Part shown: piece by piece, positions 44,145 through 54,492 of the stretch | How the letters are laid out: every line of letters starts with the position of its first letter | How positions within the stretch are numbered: the stretch's first letter is position 1 | From: Methylocystaceae bacterium | GTDB lineage: Bacteria > Pseudomonadota > Alphaproteobacteria > Rhodospirillales > Terasakiellaceae | NCBI GenBank assembly: GCA_013373205.1 | Contig: JABXIG010000004.1 | Span: 1-64,000 of the forward strand | Reading direction: 5' to 3' | DNA length: 64,000 nt | Notes under the pieces: model-generated | What the model saw: the letters and a program-made list of their open reading frames with translations, nothing else | Database searches by the model: none | What the model was told of the DNA's origin: nothing | Position numbers and translations under genes: made by a program

Positions 44145-45512
44145 TTATTGAGCAGCGGACGGTTTCAGAGGTTTTGCAACCAGTTCAGCCTCTATCGGGC
44201 CTTCAATTTGACTTGGCAATGCTTGTGCAGGCGTTTGCCAAGACTGTGTATTAAAGTCCCCACACTTACCACATAAGGCCGACCAATCCAGACTGACCGC
44301 GCCGCATGTCTCACAAACCCAAGCCGGATTGGCAGCGGCGACGGCGGCCTTTTTCAACCATTCGCGCGCGCTTGTCATATCGCCATTTTCGGTTTCCACC
44401 AACTGCGCCTGCAAGGCAAAGACCCGTGCACTTGGGGCGTCTTTGATCAGAATTTCCAGCTCATCACGCGCCTCGCCCCACAATTGGGCTTCAAGGGCTG
44501 CACGTGCGATGATGATACGACTCTCCACATGCTGACGGTTTTTACCTGCCAGCTTTTCTGCCAGTTTGACCCGTTTCAACGCATCAGCTTCGGCATTTAG
44601 CTCCTGATACAAATCATAAAGGTCGGGATGCGGATTATGCGCCCATGCTTCTTCAATCACGCTTAGGGCTTTGCGCATCTTGTTGGTTTTTGCCAAAAGA
44701 CGCGCTTCCATCAGAGCAGCGGCTACTTGGGCCGGATCAAGCTTCAAGGCCAAACCCAACAGGTTCAAGGCACCCGCCTGTTCACCCTCAGAAATAGCCG
44801 TGCGCGCCCGTTCAATCATCAGGGCCGATTTTTGTTTTTTACCGTCCGTGGCATCCACCAATTTATGTTTGATCGATGTCTCCAATGTGGCTTCAGCATC
44901 TGCCCATTGCGCCTTTTCCAGCTGCAATTCCAACAGATTTTGCGCCAGCCATTGTGTTTTCGGTTTCAAACGATAGGCTTGTTTGGCAAGGCTTAACGCC
45001 TCATCCGTATCACCTCGACCAATGGCCTGATTAAGCAGACCACGCAAGCCTAAAAATTCCATGCCCTTGGTCGTGGACATCTCTTCAAAGAAACGGGTGG
45101 CGGCCTTGTCATCGCCTTCCAATTGGGCAGCTTGTGCCGACAACAACATGGTCAGGCTGGGGTCTTTCAACAGGCTTTGGGCTTTTTGGGCGTGCTTAAT
45201 CGCCTCGCCCGGCTCCCCTGCGGCCACAGCCACCAAGCCTTGGGTCAACGATTCATAGCCTTTATGCGTGCGCTTTTCTTCGCGATAATGGCCAAAAACT
45301 TTTGGGGAACGACGTAAGAAAAGCCAAAAACGATAAAGTCCAGCACATAAACCGACCATCACTAAAACAGCCACCAGCGCAAGCGCAATAGGCACATCAA
45401 CGATTACGCCCCACCATTCAATGGACACCTGACCCGGATTTTCTGCAAACCAGATGCCAACGGCTACAAAAGCCAGCAGCAGCAGGATATATTTTACAAT
45501 ACGAAAAAACAT
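44145..45512 (-). CDS. hemY: HemY-like TPR membrane protein with C-terminal zinc ribbon
   Basis: The 455-residue protein has two N-terminal membrane helices (about 5-22 and 40-62) with the HemY signature IWFAENPGQVSIEWWG, then a series of TPR helices (100-400). The end is a zinc ribbon: CETCGAVSLDWSALCGKCG, similar to the rubredoxin-like tail of LapB. HemY proteins are encoded next to haem synthesis genes but their role is not settled; protoporphyrin oxidation has not been shown for this family. The start overlaps the hemD stop by one base. Confidence 0.92.
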   Translation of the reverse strand: MFFRIVKYILLLLAFVAVGIWFAENPGQVSIEWWGVIVDVPIALALVAVLVMVGLCAGLYRFWLFLRRSPKVFGHYREEKRTHKGYESLTQGLVAVAAGEPGEAIKHAQKAQSLLKDPSLTMLLSAQAAQLEGDDKAATRFFEEMSTTKGMEFLGLRGLLNQAIGRGDTDEALSLAKQAYRLKPKTQWLAQNLLELQLEKAQWADAEATLETSIKHKLVDATDGKKQKSALMIERARTAISEGEQAGALNLLGLALKLDPAQVAAALMEARLLAKTNKMRKALSVIEEAWAHNPHPDLYDLYQELNAEADALKRVKLAEKLAGKNRQHVESRIIIARAALEAQLWGEARDELEILIKDAPSARVFALQAQLVETENGDMTSAREWLKKAAVAAANPAWVCETCGAVSLDWSALCGKCGDFNTQSWQTPAQALPSQIEGPIEAELVAKPLKPSAAQ

Positions 45513-47314
45513 TACCCTTGCCCCCCAACGTGGCCGAGTAAAGACAGGATATGGGTTTGCATTTGGGCGAGGGCCTTATCAGCAGTTAAGCGTGCTTCGG
45601 CCTTCGTGATCCAGCCCTGCGCGGCTTCTTTCGGGTTGCCTTCCAGCGTATTCAGTTCTGCGAGTGCGGCCACCAGATCACCATTTTGCAGATTATATTC
45701 GGCGCGGGCAACCACACCCAACGCCCCTTCACCATCCAAATTGCCGGGGGCGCGACGAATAGTCACAAGGGAGGTGACATTTTTCACCGTCTGCTCAACC
45801 CAGCCCGCACCATCCGGCACGGCCACAGCCCGCACAATATCATTTGCAACAGGGTTAAACCCTGCCACCAGTGCGCTGACAGACGCCACACCCTGATCCG
45901 CATAAGGGGCCAAGGCTTCCACCCCGGTTTCAAGCGTTACATCACCTTGGGCCAGAGCCGACAGGGTTGCAAGTTCCGCTGTGAAGGAAGAAGAGGTGCG
46001 CAACACATCACGAAGGGTGCTAAGACTGGCGACCAGCGCCTGAACGTTATCAGAAGAACTGCGCTCTTGCAGTTGCGCAGCTTCTAGATCACTTAAACGA
46101 TTATTTAATTCTGTAACAAGTTGATTAAGTTTAATATTTTCGGTTTTAAGTGCTACCAGTTCATTAAGTCCAGCTACTTGGCCTTCTGGAACATTAGTAA
46201 TTTCAATGGCAGATACTTCTTTCTTCAGCGCATCATAGTCCGCTTGAAGCTTCGCGATCTTATCATTTAAAGGTGAAATATCCACCTCTTGCGGTTTGAC
46301 CTGTGGCTGTTGTTCCAATGCCGCCATCCGTTTGGAAATGGTGGACATGAACTGTTCAATATCTTCCGCCCGATTGATTTTTAAGGCATCGGCCAGTTCG
46401 GCTTTAACCTGTGGAACCCATTGATCTTGCGTAAAATAAGCACCCGCCCCAACGGCTGCCAAAATAACAACAGAAGCCACCAGCAATTTCGCTTTGAAAG
46501 AACCGGGCTTTTTCTCTGGCGCTTTTGTGGCAGTCGCACTCGCAGATGCTTGCGCTTTTTTCACGGGGTCGGCGGTTTCTTTCTTCGCCGCCACAGGCTT
46601 GGGCAAACACGCCAGCAACCCATCCGTATCAGCTGATTTGGACGTCACCACCCCTTTAAAGCCAGCGGTCTTTAAATTATCCGCCACAGCCTGACTAAGG
46701 GCATAAGCCGTCACTTTCTTAAGATCATCCTTGATCTTGGCTTTTTCAGCCAGTTCCACAAAGGCAGTTGCGGTGCGTGGAGAATACAACAACACACCAT
46801 CAATTTTTCCGGCCGAAATATCTTGTTTTAGAGTCGCGCTAAGGTCTGTCGTTTTATCGGCGCTGTACAGCACAACACGGGTATAGCTAAAACCATCTTT
46901 TTCCAACAAGCCTTTCAAATCACCCGCGATGCGTGATCCGGCCACATGAACAAGCTGGCCTTTCTTGGGATCGCATTTGTCTTTGACCAGTTTTGCCAAA
47001 GCCTCCACATCCCCTGTGGCGCTTTCTACGTCTTTGAAACCTGCTTCTTTCGCCGCCTCAGCAGAGGCATCCCCGACTGCCAACACTTTGAAAGTACGAC
47101 GTTTATCGGCGCGAGCAAAATGACGCACCCCATTGGCACTGGTGAACAAAATCGCCTGAACGTCGGCTTCTTTCATAGCACCCAAGGCCTTGAGTCCATC
47201 ATTTTCCGCCTTGATGGTCAACAGCGGGAAAATAACCGGATCATAGCCTTTATCTTTCAGAATTTTTGCTAAAGGGTCCGCATCTTCTTTTGGTCGTGTG
47301 ACGAGTAAACGCAT
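45512..47314 (-). CDS. hemD: Uroporphyrinogen-III synthase fused to a mitofilin (Mic60)-like domain
   Basis: The 600-residue protein combines two functions. Residues 1-235 are HemD (MRLLVTRPKEDADPLAKILK, ILFTSANGVRHFAR, VLAVGDASAEAAKEAGF), which closes the tetrapyrrole ring. A Lys/Ala-rich linker (236-274) leads to one membrane helix (about 275-294), a coiled coil (310-430) and a C-terminal mitofilin region (450-600: FTAELATLSALAQGDVTLET, ARAEYNLQNGDLVAALAELN). Alphaproteobacterial Mic60, homologue of the cristae-shaping MICOS subunit, is usually a separate gene beside hemD. Here both are one reading frame. hemC lies upstream, hemY downstream. Confidence 0.9.
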   Translation of the reverse strand: MRLLVTRPKEDADPLAKILKDKGYDPVIFPLLTIKAENDGLKALGAMKEADVQAILFTSANGVRHFARADKRRTFKVLAVGDASAEAAKEAGFKDVESATGDVEALAKLVKDKCDPKKGQLVHVAGSRIAGDLKGLLEKDGFSYTRVVLYSADKTTDLSATLKQDISAGKIDGVLLYSPRTATAFVELAEKAKIKDDLKKVTAYALSQAVADNLKTAGFKGVVTSKSADTDGLLACLPKPVAAKKETADPVKKAQASASATATKAPEKKPGSFKAKLLVASVVILAAVGAGAYFTQDQWVPQVKAELADALKINRAEDIEQFMSTISKRMAALEQQPQVKPQEVDISPLNDKIAKLQADYDALKKEVSAIEITNVPEGQVAGLNELVALKTENIKLNQLVTELNNRLSDLEAAQLQERSSSDNVQALVASLSTLRDVLRTSSSFTAELATLSALAQGDVTLETGVEALAPYADQGVASVSALVAGFNPVANDIVRAVAVPDGAGWVEQTVKNVTSLVTIRRAPGNLDGEGALGVVARAEYNLQNGDLVAALAELNTLEGNPKEAAQGWITKAEARLTADKALAQMQTHILSLLGHVGGQG

Positions 47315-47361
47315 AATTTCCCCTTTTGATGATTGTCTTCAATGCGATGGGGTATTATGGC

Positions 47362-48375
<1,014 letters not shown>

Positions 48376-48390
48376 TTAGGGCTAAAGCAC

Positions 48391-49467
48391 GTGAAAATAT
48401 TAGGGATTGAAACAAGTTGCGATGAAACCGCTGCTTCCGTCATCACCGATGAGGCGATAGGCGAGGATCGTATTCTTTCAAACGTGGTGCTTTCCCAGCT
48501 GGATGAACACCGTCCCTATGGCGGTGTGGTCCCTGAAATTGCCGCGCGTTCCCATCTGGATCATATAGATCGTATCGTTGATGAAGCCATGGCCGTTGCT
48601 GGGGTTCCCTTCAAGGATCTGGATTGTGTCGCCGCCACAGGTGGCCCCGGTCTGATCGGCGGGGTCATTGTTGGGGTGATGACAGCCAAAGCCATCGCCC
48701 TGACCCATAATCTACCCTTTGTTGCCGTCAACCACCTTGAAGGTCATGCCCTCACCGTACGGTTAAATGAACAGGTTGAATTCCCCTATCTTCTCCTCCT
48801 TGTTTCCGGGGGGCATTGCCAATTGCTCGCCGTCGAAGCGGTGGGGAAATATAAACGACTGGGCACCACCATTGATGATGCACTTGGCGAAGCTTTTGAT
48901 AAATCAGCCAAGCTTTTGGGCTTAGGCTATCCCGGTGGCCCCCATGTGGAAAAAGCCGCCCTCAAAGCCAAAGATCCCAAACGCTTTAAACTTCCCAGCC
49001 CAATGAAAGGCAAACCGGGATGTGATTTTTCTTTTTCAGGCTTAAAAACAGCCGTGCGCCAAGCTGCCGAAGCTTTGCCGCCCGGCCCGTTTAAAGAAGA
49101 AGATTTAAATGATCTGTGCGCGGCTTTTCAAAATGCAGCTGCCGATAGCCTGGTCAATCGTTGCAAAAACGCGATCAAGATGTTCAAGGCTGATTATCCA
49201 AACGGGAACAGTCTCGTGGTGGCAGGTGGTGTTGCCGCCAATCAGGCCATTCGCGCCAAACTGACAGAACTTTGCCGTAAAGAGAAAATGACCATGGTCG
49301 CCCCGCCCTTAAAGCTCTGCACCGACAATGGCGCCATGATCGCCTGGGCGGGCCTTGAAGCTTTTAAAGCTGGTAAAATTGATGACCTGTCCTTTGCCCC
49401 GCGTCCGCGCTGGCCGCTGGACCCGGACGCACCCAAGGCCGCCTTTGCCGGAGGAAAAAAAGCCTGA
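48391..49467 (+). CDS. tsaD: tRNA threonylcarbamoyladenosine biosynthesis protein TsaD
   Basis: TsaD transfers the threonylcarbamoyl group to A37 of tRNAs reading ANN codons, with TsaB/E/C. I chose GTG at 48391 ([16 protein letters not shown]), giving 358 residues; a GTG at 48367 would add eight atypical residues. Metal-binding HLEGHALT and the kinase-like [25 protein letters not shown] and [13 protein letters not shown] motifs are present. It is followed with a one-base overlap by a HAD phosphatase gene rather than by gpsA. Confidence 0.97.
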   Translation: MKILGIETSCDETAASVITDEAIGEDRILSNVVLSQLDEHRPYGGVVPEIAARSHLDHIDRIVDEAMAVAGVPFKDLDCVAATGGPGLIGGVIVGVMTAKAIALTHNLPFVAVNHLEGHALTVRLNEQVEFPYLLLLVSGGHCQLLAVEAVGKYKRLGTTIDDALGEAFDKSAKLLGLGYPGGPHVEKAALKAKDPKRFKLPSPMKGKPGCDFSFSGLKTAVRQAAEALPPGPFKEEDLNDLCAAFQNAAADSLVNRCKNAIKMFKADYPNGNSLVVAGGVAANQAIRAKLTELCRKEKMTMVAPPLKLCTDNGAMIAWAGLEAFKAGKIDDLSFAPRPRWPLDPDAPKAAFAGGKKA

Positions 49468-50126
49468 TGAGTATTTTTGATCACTATGACAGCTGGATCT
49501 TTGATTTTGACGGGGTAATTTTAGAGTCCAACAACATCAAAACCAATGCTTTCAAACAAGCCGTCTTGTCCTATGGTGAGAAACAAGCTGACGAGCTGGT
49601 CGCCTACCACGTGAGCCATGGCGGCATTTCACGTTTTGTGAAATTTGACTATTTCTTCAATACCATCTTGGGCCGTGCCCCAAAAGAAGGCGAGATTGAA
49701 ACCGCGCTTGATAATTTCGCTAAATCCGTCACAGAAGGTTTGTTGAACTGCCGCCAGACACCTGATTTCGATCAATTAATGTCTGGCCCCTTAAAAGACA
49801 AGCCCTGCACGGTCATTTCCGGTAGCATGCAGAATGAATTGCGCGATATTATGGATAAACGAAATATATTGAAATATTTTGACCATGTTTATGGTAGCCC
49901 TGATAGCAAAGATGTCATTTTTAAACGCGAATGTGACAGTGGCGGCATTAAAAGCAGGTCTGTTTATATCGGTGATTCGCTTTATGACTATGAAATGGCT
50001 GATAAATATGGTTTGGATTTTATCTTTGCCTATGACTGGACGGAATTTAGCGACTGGCAAAACTTTTTTGCGGATAAAAAGCAGGTACGGATAATTAAAA
50101 ACCTGTCTGAACTCACGTCAATTTAA
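49467..50126 (+). CDS. HAD-superfamily hydrolase
   Basis: The 219-residue protein has the HAD motifs: FDFDGVILES with Asp13 and Asp15, TVISGSM (motif II Ser), a lysine near residue 151 and YIGDSLYDYEMA (motif IV). The cap region is alpha-helical, as in phosphoglycolate phosphatase-like enzymes. The substrate cannot be deduced. It is coupled to tsaD by a one-base overlap and overlaps the converging TPR gene by nine bases. Confidence 0.88.
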   Translation: MSIFDHYDSWIFDFDGVILESNNIKTNAFKQAVLSYGEKQADELVAYHVSHGGISRFVKFDYFFNTILGRAPKEGEIETALDNFAKSVTEGLLNCRQTPDFDQLMSGPLKDKPCTVISGSMQNELRDIMDKRNILKYFDHVYGSPDSKDVIFKRECDSGGIKSRSVYIGDSLYDYEMADKYGLDFIFAYDWTEFSDWQNFFADKKQVRIIKNLSELTSI

Positions 50127-51536
50127 CAAGTCGCTGGCCAGTTCTTCTTCGATTTGGTCTTTCAAGTCTTGTGCTTTTGATATGTTTTTATCGATCACAT
50201 GCACCATTTGGGTCTTACCCGTTTCTTCATAATAACGCCTTGCCCCATCAAAGCAGATCAGCGCATGGTTGATCCATTGGGGGGTGCTGGGGTCGCGTTT
50301 TGCCAAGGCAAACAGGGTTGCCCCCAGATTATTCTGTGTGCTGGCCCAAAGGGCAGGGTATTTTTCTTCCGTATAAACTTTTAAGACCGCCTGAAACGCA
50401 ACACCGGCCTGTTCCAACGATTGCGCCCCTTTCATCATCTGACCGTGCAGCATCATGGTTTTTGCCATCCGTGACATTGCATCGGCCCAGTTAAGGGGAT
50501 AAGCCGCCTGAGTATAGATATTCATGGATTTTTTATAATACCGTGCGGCCTTTTGCAGATAATCCGAATCATTCATCTTACGCCCGATCTTGCTACAGGT
50601 TCCGGCAATACGCATCTGGACGGATGCCCATTCCAACGGATGCTGCTTTTCATTCAAGACCGTACAGACCTCTTCGAAAATCGCGATGGCTTTTTCAATA
50701 TGTTCCAATGCCTGATCATCATCTTCGTGATTGGTCATTTCATCATAAAGCCAGCCCTGATGATTTTTCACCAAGGCCCATTCAATCGGCGTTTTATCTT
50801 TATCTACAAGGGATTCCCAGGTGTCAAATGCCTTAACCGCCGGGTCAAACCATCCCAGTTCCTGTGCCCGACGTGCCACATTTGCCAGGACAACCGCGCA
50901 CATCCCCATAGCTGATGTTTTGGCAGCGGGACTGGTCTTACGACTGGTCAAACCGCTGGAAAGCTTGGTCAAAGGGTCAACCGCACCCAACAAATATTCC
51001 CCGATCTTTAAGGCCTGCGTCGAATGATGGGGCGAGGTTGCCGCAAAAATTGCTGCATATAAGACATCCAAGGTGGCTTTTTCAGGATCAAACGGCACCA
51101 GCAAATTTTCAAGCTTGGCCGGCATTCCCAGATTTGCTTCGCCTTCCACCGCCGATAAAAAATACCAGCGCACAGCCTGATCTTCGAGTGAGACTTCCCC
51201 CCACATCAACAGATCGCATTTTTCTTTTTCCAGCCATTTACGCCCGTTGCCAATGCTCGCCTCTATCTGATCGCTCAGACTGCCTTTACGGCTGCGTTGC
51301 AAGGATTTATTGATGAGGCGTAAAGACAGGCCGGGGCGTTCATTTAACGGTCCAATGATGCTTTGCAACAAAGCTGCTTTGGCTTCGTCACTGGCAAATT
51401 TTCCATCCGGTTCAGCAATCAACACATTGACATCACTGATCCCCTGCATCAATTGGGCAGGATTTTGCGCATCCGCATCCTCACCCTCTTCACGCATCAA
51501 AAACCAGTCCACAAATCGGTTGAAAATCGAAAGCAT
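50118..51536 (-). CDS. Tetratricopeptide-repeat protein of unknown function
   Basis: The 472-residue protein has no signal peptide; the N-terminal 200 residues are a mixed alpha/beta domain (DVNVLIAEPDGKFASDEAKA, WGEVSLEDQAVRWYF) and the rest is repeats such as AIAIFEEVCTVLNEKQHPLE with a recurring PLEWASVQ/PLNWADAM/PALWASTQ spacing. These resemble TPR arrays in alphaproteobacterial cytoplasmic proteins without an assigned role. A scaffold or regulatory function is likely. Confidence 0.8.
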   Translation of the reverse strand: MLSIFNRFVDWFLMREEGEDADAQNPAQLMQGISDVNVLIAEPDGKFASDEAKAALLQSIIGPLNERPGLSLRLINKSLQRSRKGSLSDQIEASIGNGRKWLEKEKCDLLMWGEVSLEDQAVRWYFLSAVEGEANLGMPAKLENLLVPFDPEKATLDVLYAAIFAATSPHHSTQALKIGEYLLGAVDPLTKLSSGLTSRKTSPAAKTSAMGMCAVVLANVARRAQELGWFDPAVKAFDTWESLVDKDKTPIEWALVKNHQGWLYDEMTNHEDDDQALEHIEKAIAIFEEVCTVLNEKQHPLEWASVQMRIAGTCSKIGRKMNDSDYLQKAARYYKKSMNIYTQAAYPLNWADAMSRMAKTMMLHGQMMKGAQSLEQAGVAFQAVLKVYTEEKYPALWASTQNNLGATLFALAKRDPSTPQWINHALICFDGARRYYEETGKTQMVHVIDKNISKAQDLKDQIEEELASDLLN

Positions 51537-51630
51537 CCCTATTCCAAAAAAGAAGAACCTTTTTCTAGGAATACCCTAAGTCTAAACCATTGGAAATATG
51601 TTAATCACACCAGCGCGCGCGTTTTTCTCC

Positions 51631-51903
51631 CTAATAGGGTCGCCCCAGTCCTTTATGGATCAAAAGCTGTGCAATATTCTGCCCTTGCGGCGTGTGTGCA
51701 ACCGCCAAAACGCGCCCGGCGTATTTTCCCGTGGTGATATTTTTCAGGATAATCGGACCACCGTTGACATAATCACTTAAGGCCTGTTTGGCTTTCAGGG
51801 TCAGGTCTCTTTCGCCGGGGCCACACCCACTAGTGTCCAGGATGACAAAGGGTATGATAACCTTAAAAATCGACGCAGCGACCGCCTTTTTCCCAATCAC
51901 CAT
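51631..51903 (-). pseudogene. C-terminal fragment of a thermonuclease (SNase)-like protein
   Basis: The last 60 residues match the end of staphylococcal-nuclease-like proteins: ERDLTLKAKQALSDY, then ITTGKYAGRVLAVA and GQNIAQLLIHKGLGRPY. The N-terminal part with the DGDT and RLxGIDxPE active-site segments is absent; the frame instead runs into the SdhAF4-like gene (51863-52075) in another frame. The start is uncertain; the ATG at 51903 overlaps that gene by 41 bases. It is probably a decayed gene. Confidence 0.6.
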
Positions 51904-52075
51904 AGCGTGTCGGGTTCGGACCATCCTTGCGGCCACCGATTTCTTTTTCTTCATCCACTTGATCAGCCATGGCTTCAAACTTGCGCGCAGGCTGTGGGCC
52001 GATAGGACGGCCATCTTTATTACGCACCACATCAGTGGCTTTGAATTTGGGTTGTGGATTTTGATCGTCGGACAT
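51863..52075 (-). CDS. DUF1674/SdhAF4-like protein
   Basis: The 70-residue protein ends in the diagnostic EIGGRKDGPNPTRYGDWEKG followed by GRCVDF, shared with the succinate dehydrogenase assembly factor 4 family. In eukaryotes SdhAF4 binds flavinylated SdhA before complex II assembly. The first 35 residues are disordered and proline/lysine-rich. ATG at 52075 is preceded by AGGTGG. No sdh gene is in the window. It is transcribed opposite to htpX. Confidence 0.88.
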   Translation of the reverse strand: MSDDQNPQPKFKATDVVRNKDGRPIGPQPARKFEAMADQVDEEKEIGGRKDGPNPTRYGDWEKGGRCVDF

Positions 52076-52167
52076 AACACCACCTGATAAAGTAGGGACT
52101 TGCGAAAAAGGACAGTTGCACCCTAAATACTCTTTCAGAAGATCAATTGCAATGGGATTGCCCTAAG

Positions 52168-53079
52168 ATGAGTTACGCACGCACCGCCATGTTGCTTGCC
52201 GGGATGACCGGATTGTTCCTTGCCATCGGCTATATGCTCGGCGGCGAAGGCGGCATGATGATTGCCCTGATGATTGCCCTTGGCATGAATGTCTTTTCTT
52301 ATTGGAATTCAGATAAAATCGTCCTGCGCATGCACGGCGCGCGCGAAGTCACCCCGCAAACCGCACCGGATTTCTATAAAATCGTGGCCGATCTGGCAAA
52401 ACGCGCTGACCTGCCTATGCCCAAAGTCTATATTATGGAAAATCCGCAGCCCAACGCTTTTGCAACGGGCCGAAATCCGGAAAATGCCGCTGTTGCCGCG
52501 ACAACCGGGCTTCTGCAGATGCTCAGCCGCGAAGAAGTCGCTGGCGTCATGGCCCACGAACTGGCGCACGTAAAAAACCGGGACACATTGATCATGACCA
52601 TAACCGCGACCATCGCCGGGGCCATTTCCATGCTGGCGAATTTCGCCTTGTTTTTCGGCAACAGCAATGATCGCAACAACCCATTAGGGCCCATCGGGGC
52701 AATCCTGATTATGTTTCTTGCCCCCATGGCGGCCATGGTGGTGCAGATGCTGATCTCCAGAACCCGCGAATATGAAGCCGACCGGATCGGGGCTGAAATT
52801 TGCGGCCAGCCCATGTGGTTGGCCAGTGCGCTCAACAAACTGGATAAAGGCGCATCCCTGATTGATAACCATGCAGCGGAAAATAACCCGGCAACCGCGC
52901 ATCTGTTTATCGTCAACCCCCTGCATAAGCGCAAAACCGACAGCCTGTTTTCCACCCACCCCAATATGGAAAACCGCATCAACGCCCTGAAAGAAATGGC
53001 CCAGAAACAACCCATGCGCCGCACCAGCCGCTCGCGCATTCCTTCCACGGATAACGAGATTAAGGGGCCTTGGGGTTAA
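52168..53079 (+). CDS. htpX: Membrane zinc metalloprotease HtpX
   Basis: HtpX degrades misfolded membrane proteins together with FtsH. The ATG at 52168 gives 303 residues and the normal N terminus; a longer frame from 52147 uses TTG. Membrane helices lie at about 6-26 and 28-46, the zinc site is HELAH (130-134) with a distal Glu in [15 protein letters not shown], and [20 protein letters not shown] is typical. Regulation by heat shock is known in E. coli but not visible here. Confidence 0.95.
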   Translation: MSYARTAMLLAGMTGLFLAIGYMLGGEGGMMIALMIALGMNVFSYWNSDKIVLRMHGAREVTPQTAPDFYKIVADLAKRADLPMPKVYIMENPQPNAFATGRNPENAAVAATTGLLQMLSREEVAGVMAHELAHVKNRDTLIMTITATIAGAISMLANFALFFGNSNDRNNPLGPIGAILIMFLAPMAAMVVQMLISRTREYEADRIGAEICGQPMWLASALNKLDKGASLIDNHAAENNPATAHLFIVNPLHKRKTDSLFSTHPNMENRINALKEMAQKQPMRRTSRSRIPSTDNEIKGPWG

Positions 53080-53149
53080 GACTCGCTATTCTTAATCAAG
53101 TCGGTTATAAGGCGGTCTTTCTCTTATAGTTAAAGAAACGAGCCCGATC

Positions 53150-54367
53150 ATGCCCAGACGTATTGCCTATGATGTCCTCTGCCAGGTTTTAGGCAAAAAG
53201 CGTCCGTTGGATGAAGCCTTTAACAGCCACCCCCATTTGGAAAAACTTTCCCCAAAAGCAAAAGCTTTTTCCCGTGCGATGGTAACCACAGCGGTGCGCA
53301 ATAAAGGCTTTCTGGATCATTTGATCAATGCCTGTCTGGATAAACGGCCCAAGGGCCAGGCACGCAATGTCTTAAACATCATGCGCTTAGGGGCAGCCCA
53401 ACTCTATTTCATGCATGTGCCTGCCCATGCAGCGGTCAATGAATCTCTAAAACTGACGAATTATGCCAATCTGGTACAATATAAAAAGCTGATTAACGCC
53501 GTACTGCGCCGCCTTGATCGCGAAAAGAAAGAGTACCCGGCCGCCGAGATCGCGCGCGCCAATATTCCTGACTGGCTCTATGAAAGCTGGGTCAATGCCT
53601 ATGGGGATGAAACTGCCCAAAAAATTGCCGAAAGCCACCTGAAAGAGGCTCCGCTCGACATCACCTTAAAATATGACGATGAAGCCGATATCTGGGCCAA
53701 ACGTTTGGGTGCTGAAAAGCTTGAAAACGGCAGTCTGCGTATGAATGCTGGCGGACGGATCGAAGAACTTGACGGCTATGAAAACGGGTCTTGGTGGGTA
53801 CAGGATGCAGCCGCGGCAGAACCGGTTAAACTGTTGGGCGATGTGAAAGGCAAAACTGTTTTGGACCTTTGCGCAGCCCCCGGTGGCAAGACCATGCAAC
53901 TGGCCGCAGCAGGTGCGAATGTCATCGCCCTTGATAAAAACGAAAACCGCTTGAAACGGGTGAGTGAAAATCTTGCACGCACCAAACTGAAGGCCGAGGT
54001 TATTGCCGCAGATCTCATGGACTGGCAGCCGGAAAACCCGGTCGATGCCATCTTGCTTGATGCCCCCTGTACCGCAACCGGAACGCTACGCCGTCACCCG
54101 GACGGGCTCTGGACGAAAAAATCAGATGATATTAAGGCTATGAGCGATATTCAGGGCACCCTTTGGCACCGCGCCAGCAGCTGGGTCAAACCCGGTGGTC
54201 TGATCGTTTACTGCACCTGTTCCCTACAGCCGGAAGAAGGCGAGTTAATGCTTGCAGCCTTCTTAAAAGGGCATAAGAATTTTGAACAAGTGGGTGAGGC
54301 TTTGCGCTTTTTACCGTCTGACAATAAAGACGGCTTTTTCGCCGCTTGTGTCAAACGGGTTGAGTAG
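53150..54367 (+). CDS. rsmB: 16S rRNA (cytosine967-C5)-methyltransferase RsmB
   Basis: The 405-residue protein has an N-terminal NusB-like domain (about 1-130: RPLDEAFNS, AVRNKGFLDHLINACL, HAAVNESLKLTNYA) and a C-terminal methyltransferase. The SAM site is VLDLCAAPGGKTMQLAAAGA; catalytic cysteines are in LDAPCTATGTLRRHPDG and IVYCTCSLQPEEGE. It methylates C967 in the 16S rRNA with SAM. It lies 70 bases after htpX, probably in the same transcript. Confidence 0.95.
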   Translation: MPRRIAYDVLCQVLGKKRPLDEAFNSHPHLEKLSPKAKAFSRAMVTTAVRNKGFLDHLINACLDKRPKGQARNVLNIMRLGAAQLYFMHVPAHAAVNESLKLTNYANLVQYKKLINAVLRRLDREKKEYPAAEIARANIPDWLYESWVNAYGDETAQKIAESHLKEAPLDITLKYDDEADIWAKRLGAEKLENGSLRMNAGGRIEELDGYENGSWWVQDAAAAEPVKLLGDVKGKTVLDLCAAPGGKTMQLAAAGANVIALDKNENRLKRVSENLARTKLKAEVIAADLMDWQPENPVDAILLDAPCTATGTLRRHPDGLWTKKSDDIKAMSDIQGTLWHRASSWVKPGGLIVYCTCSLQPEEGELMLAAFLKGHKNFEQVGEALRFLPSDNKDGFFAACVKRVE

Positions 54368-54380
54368 CTGCCACAAAAAC

Positions 54381-54412
54381 AAGTGTCATCCCGGATTTAT
54401 TCCGGGACAATC
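54381..54412. repeat. REP-like element, inverted copy 1
   Basis: AAGTGTCATCCCG, then a nine-base loop, then CGGGACAATC. The reverse complement of the same element lies at 54453-54484; the two face each other 40 bases apart, like a BIME. The CCCGG/CCGGG core forms a hairpin. Confidence 0.7.
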
Positions 54413-54452
54413 CTTTGAAATATAACAGGTTTAAAACGAACTTGTCTCTAAA

Positions 54453-54484
54453 GATTGTCCCGCAACAGGTGCGGGATGACACTT
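54453..54484. repeat. REP-like element, inverted copy 2
   Basis: GATTGTCCCGC, a short loop, then GCGGGATGACACTT. It is the reverse complement of 54381-54412 apart from the loop. The outer bases pair with copy 1, so the pair could form a cruciform between rsmB and the YbjQ gene and may work as a terminator. Confidence 0.7.
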
Positions 54485-54492
54485 ATAAATCT

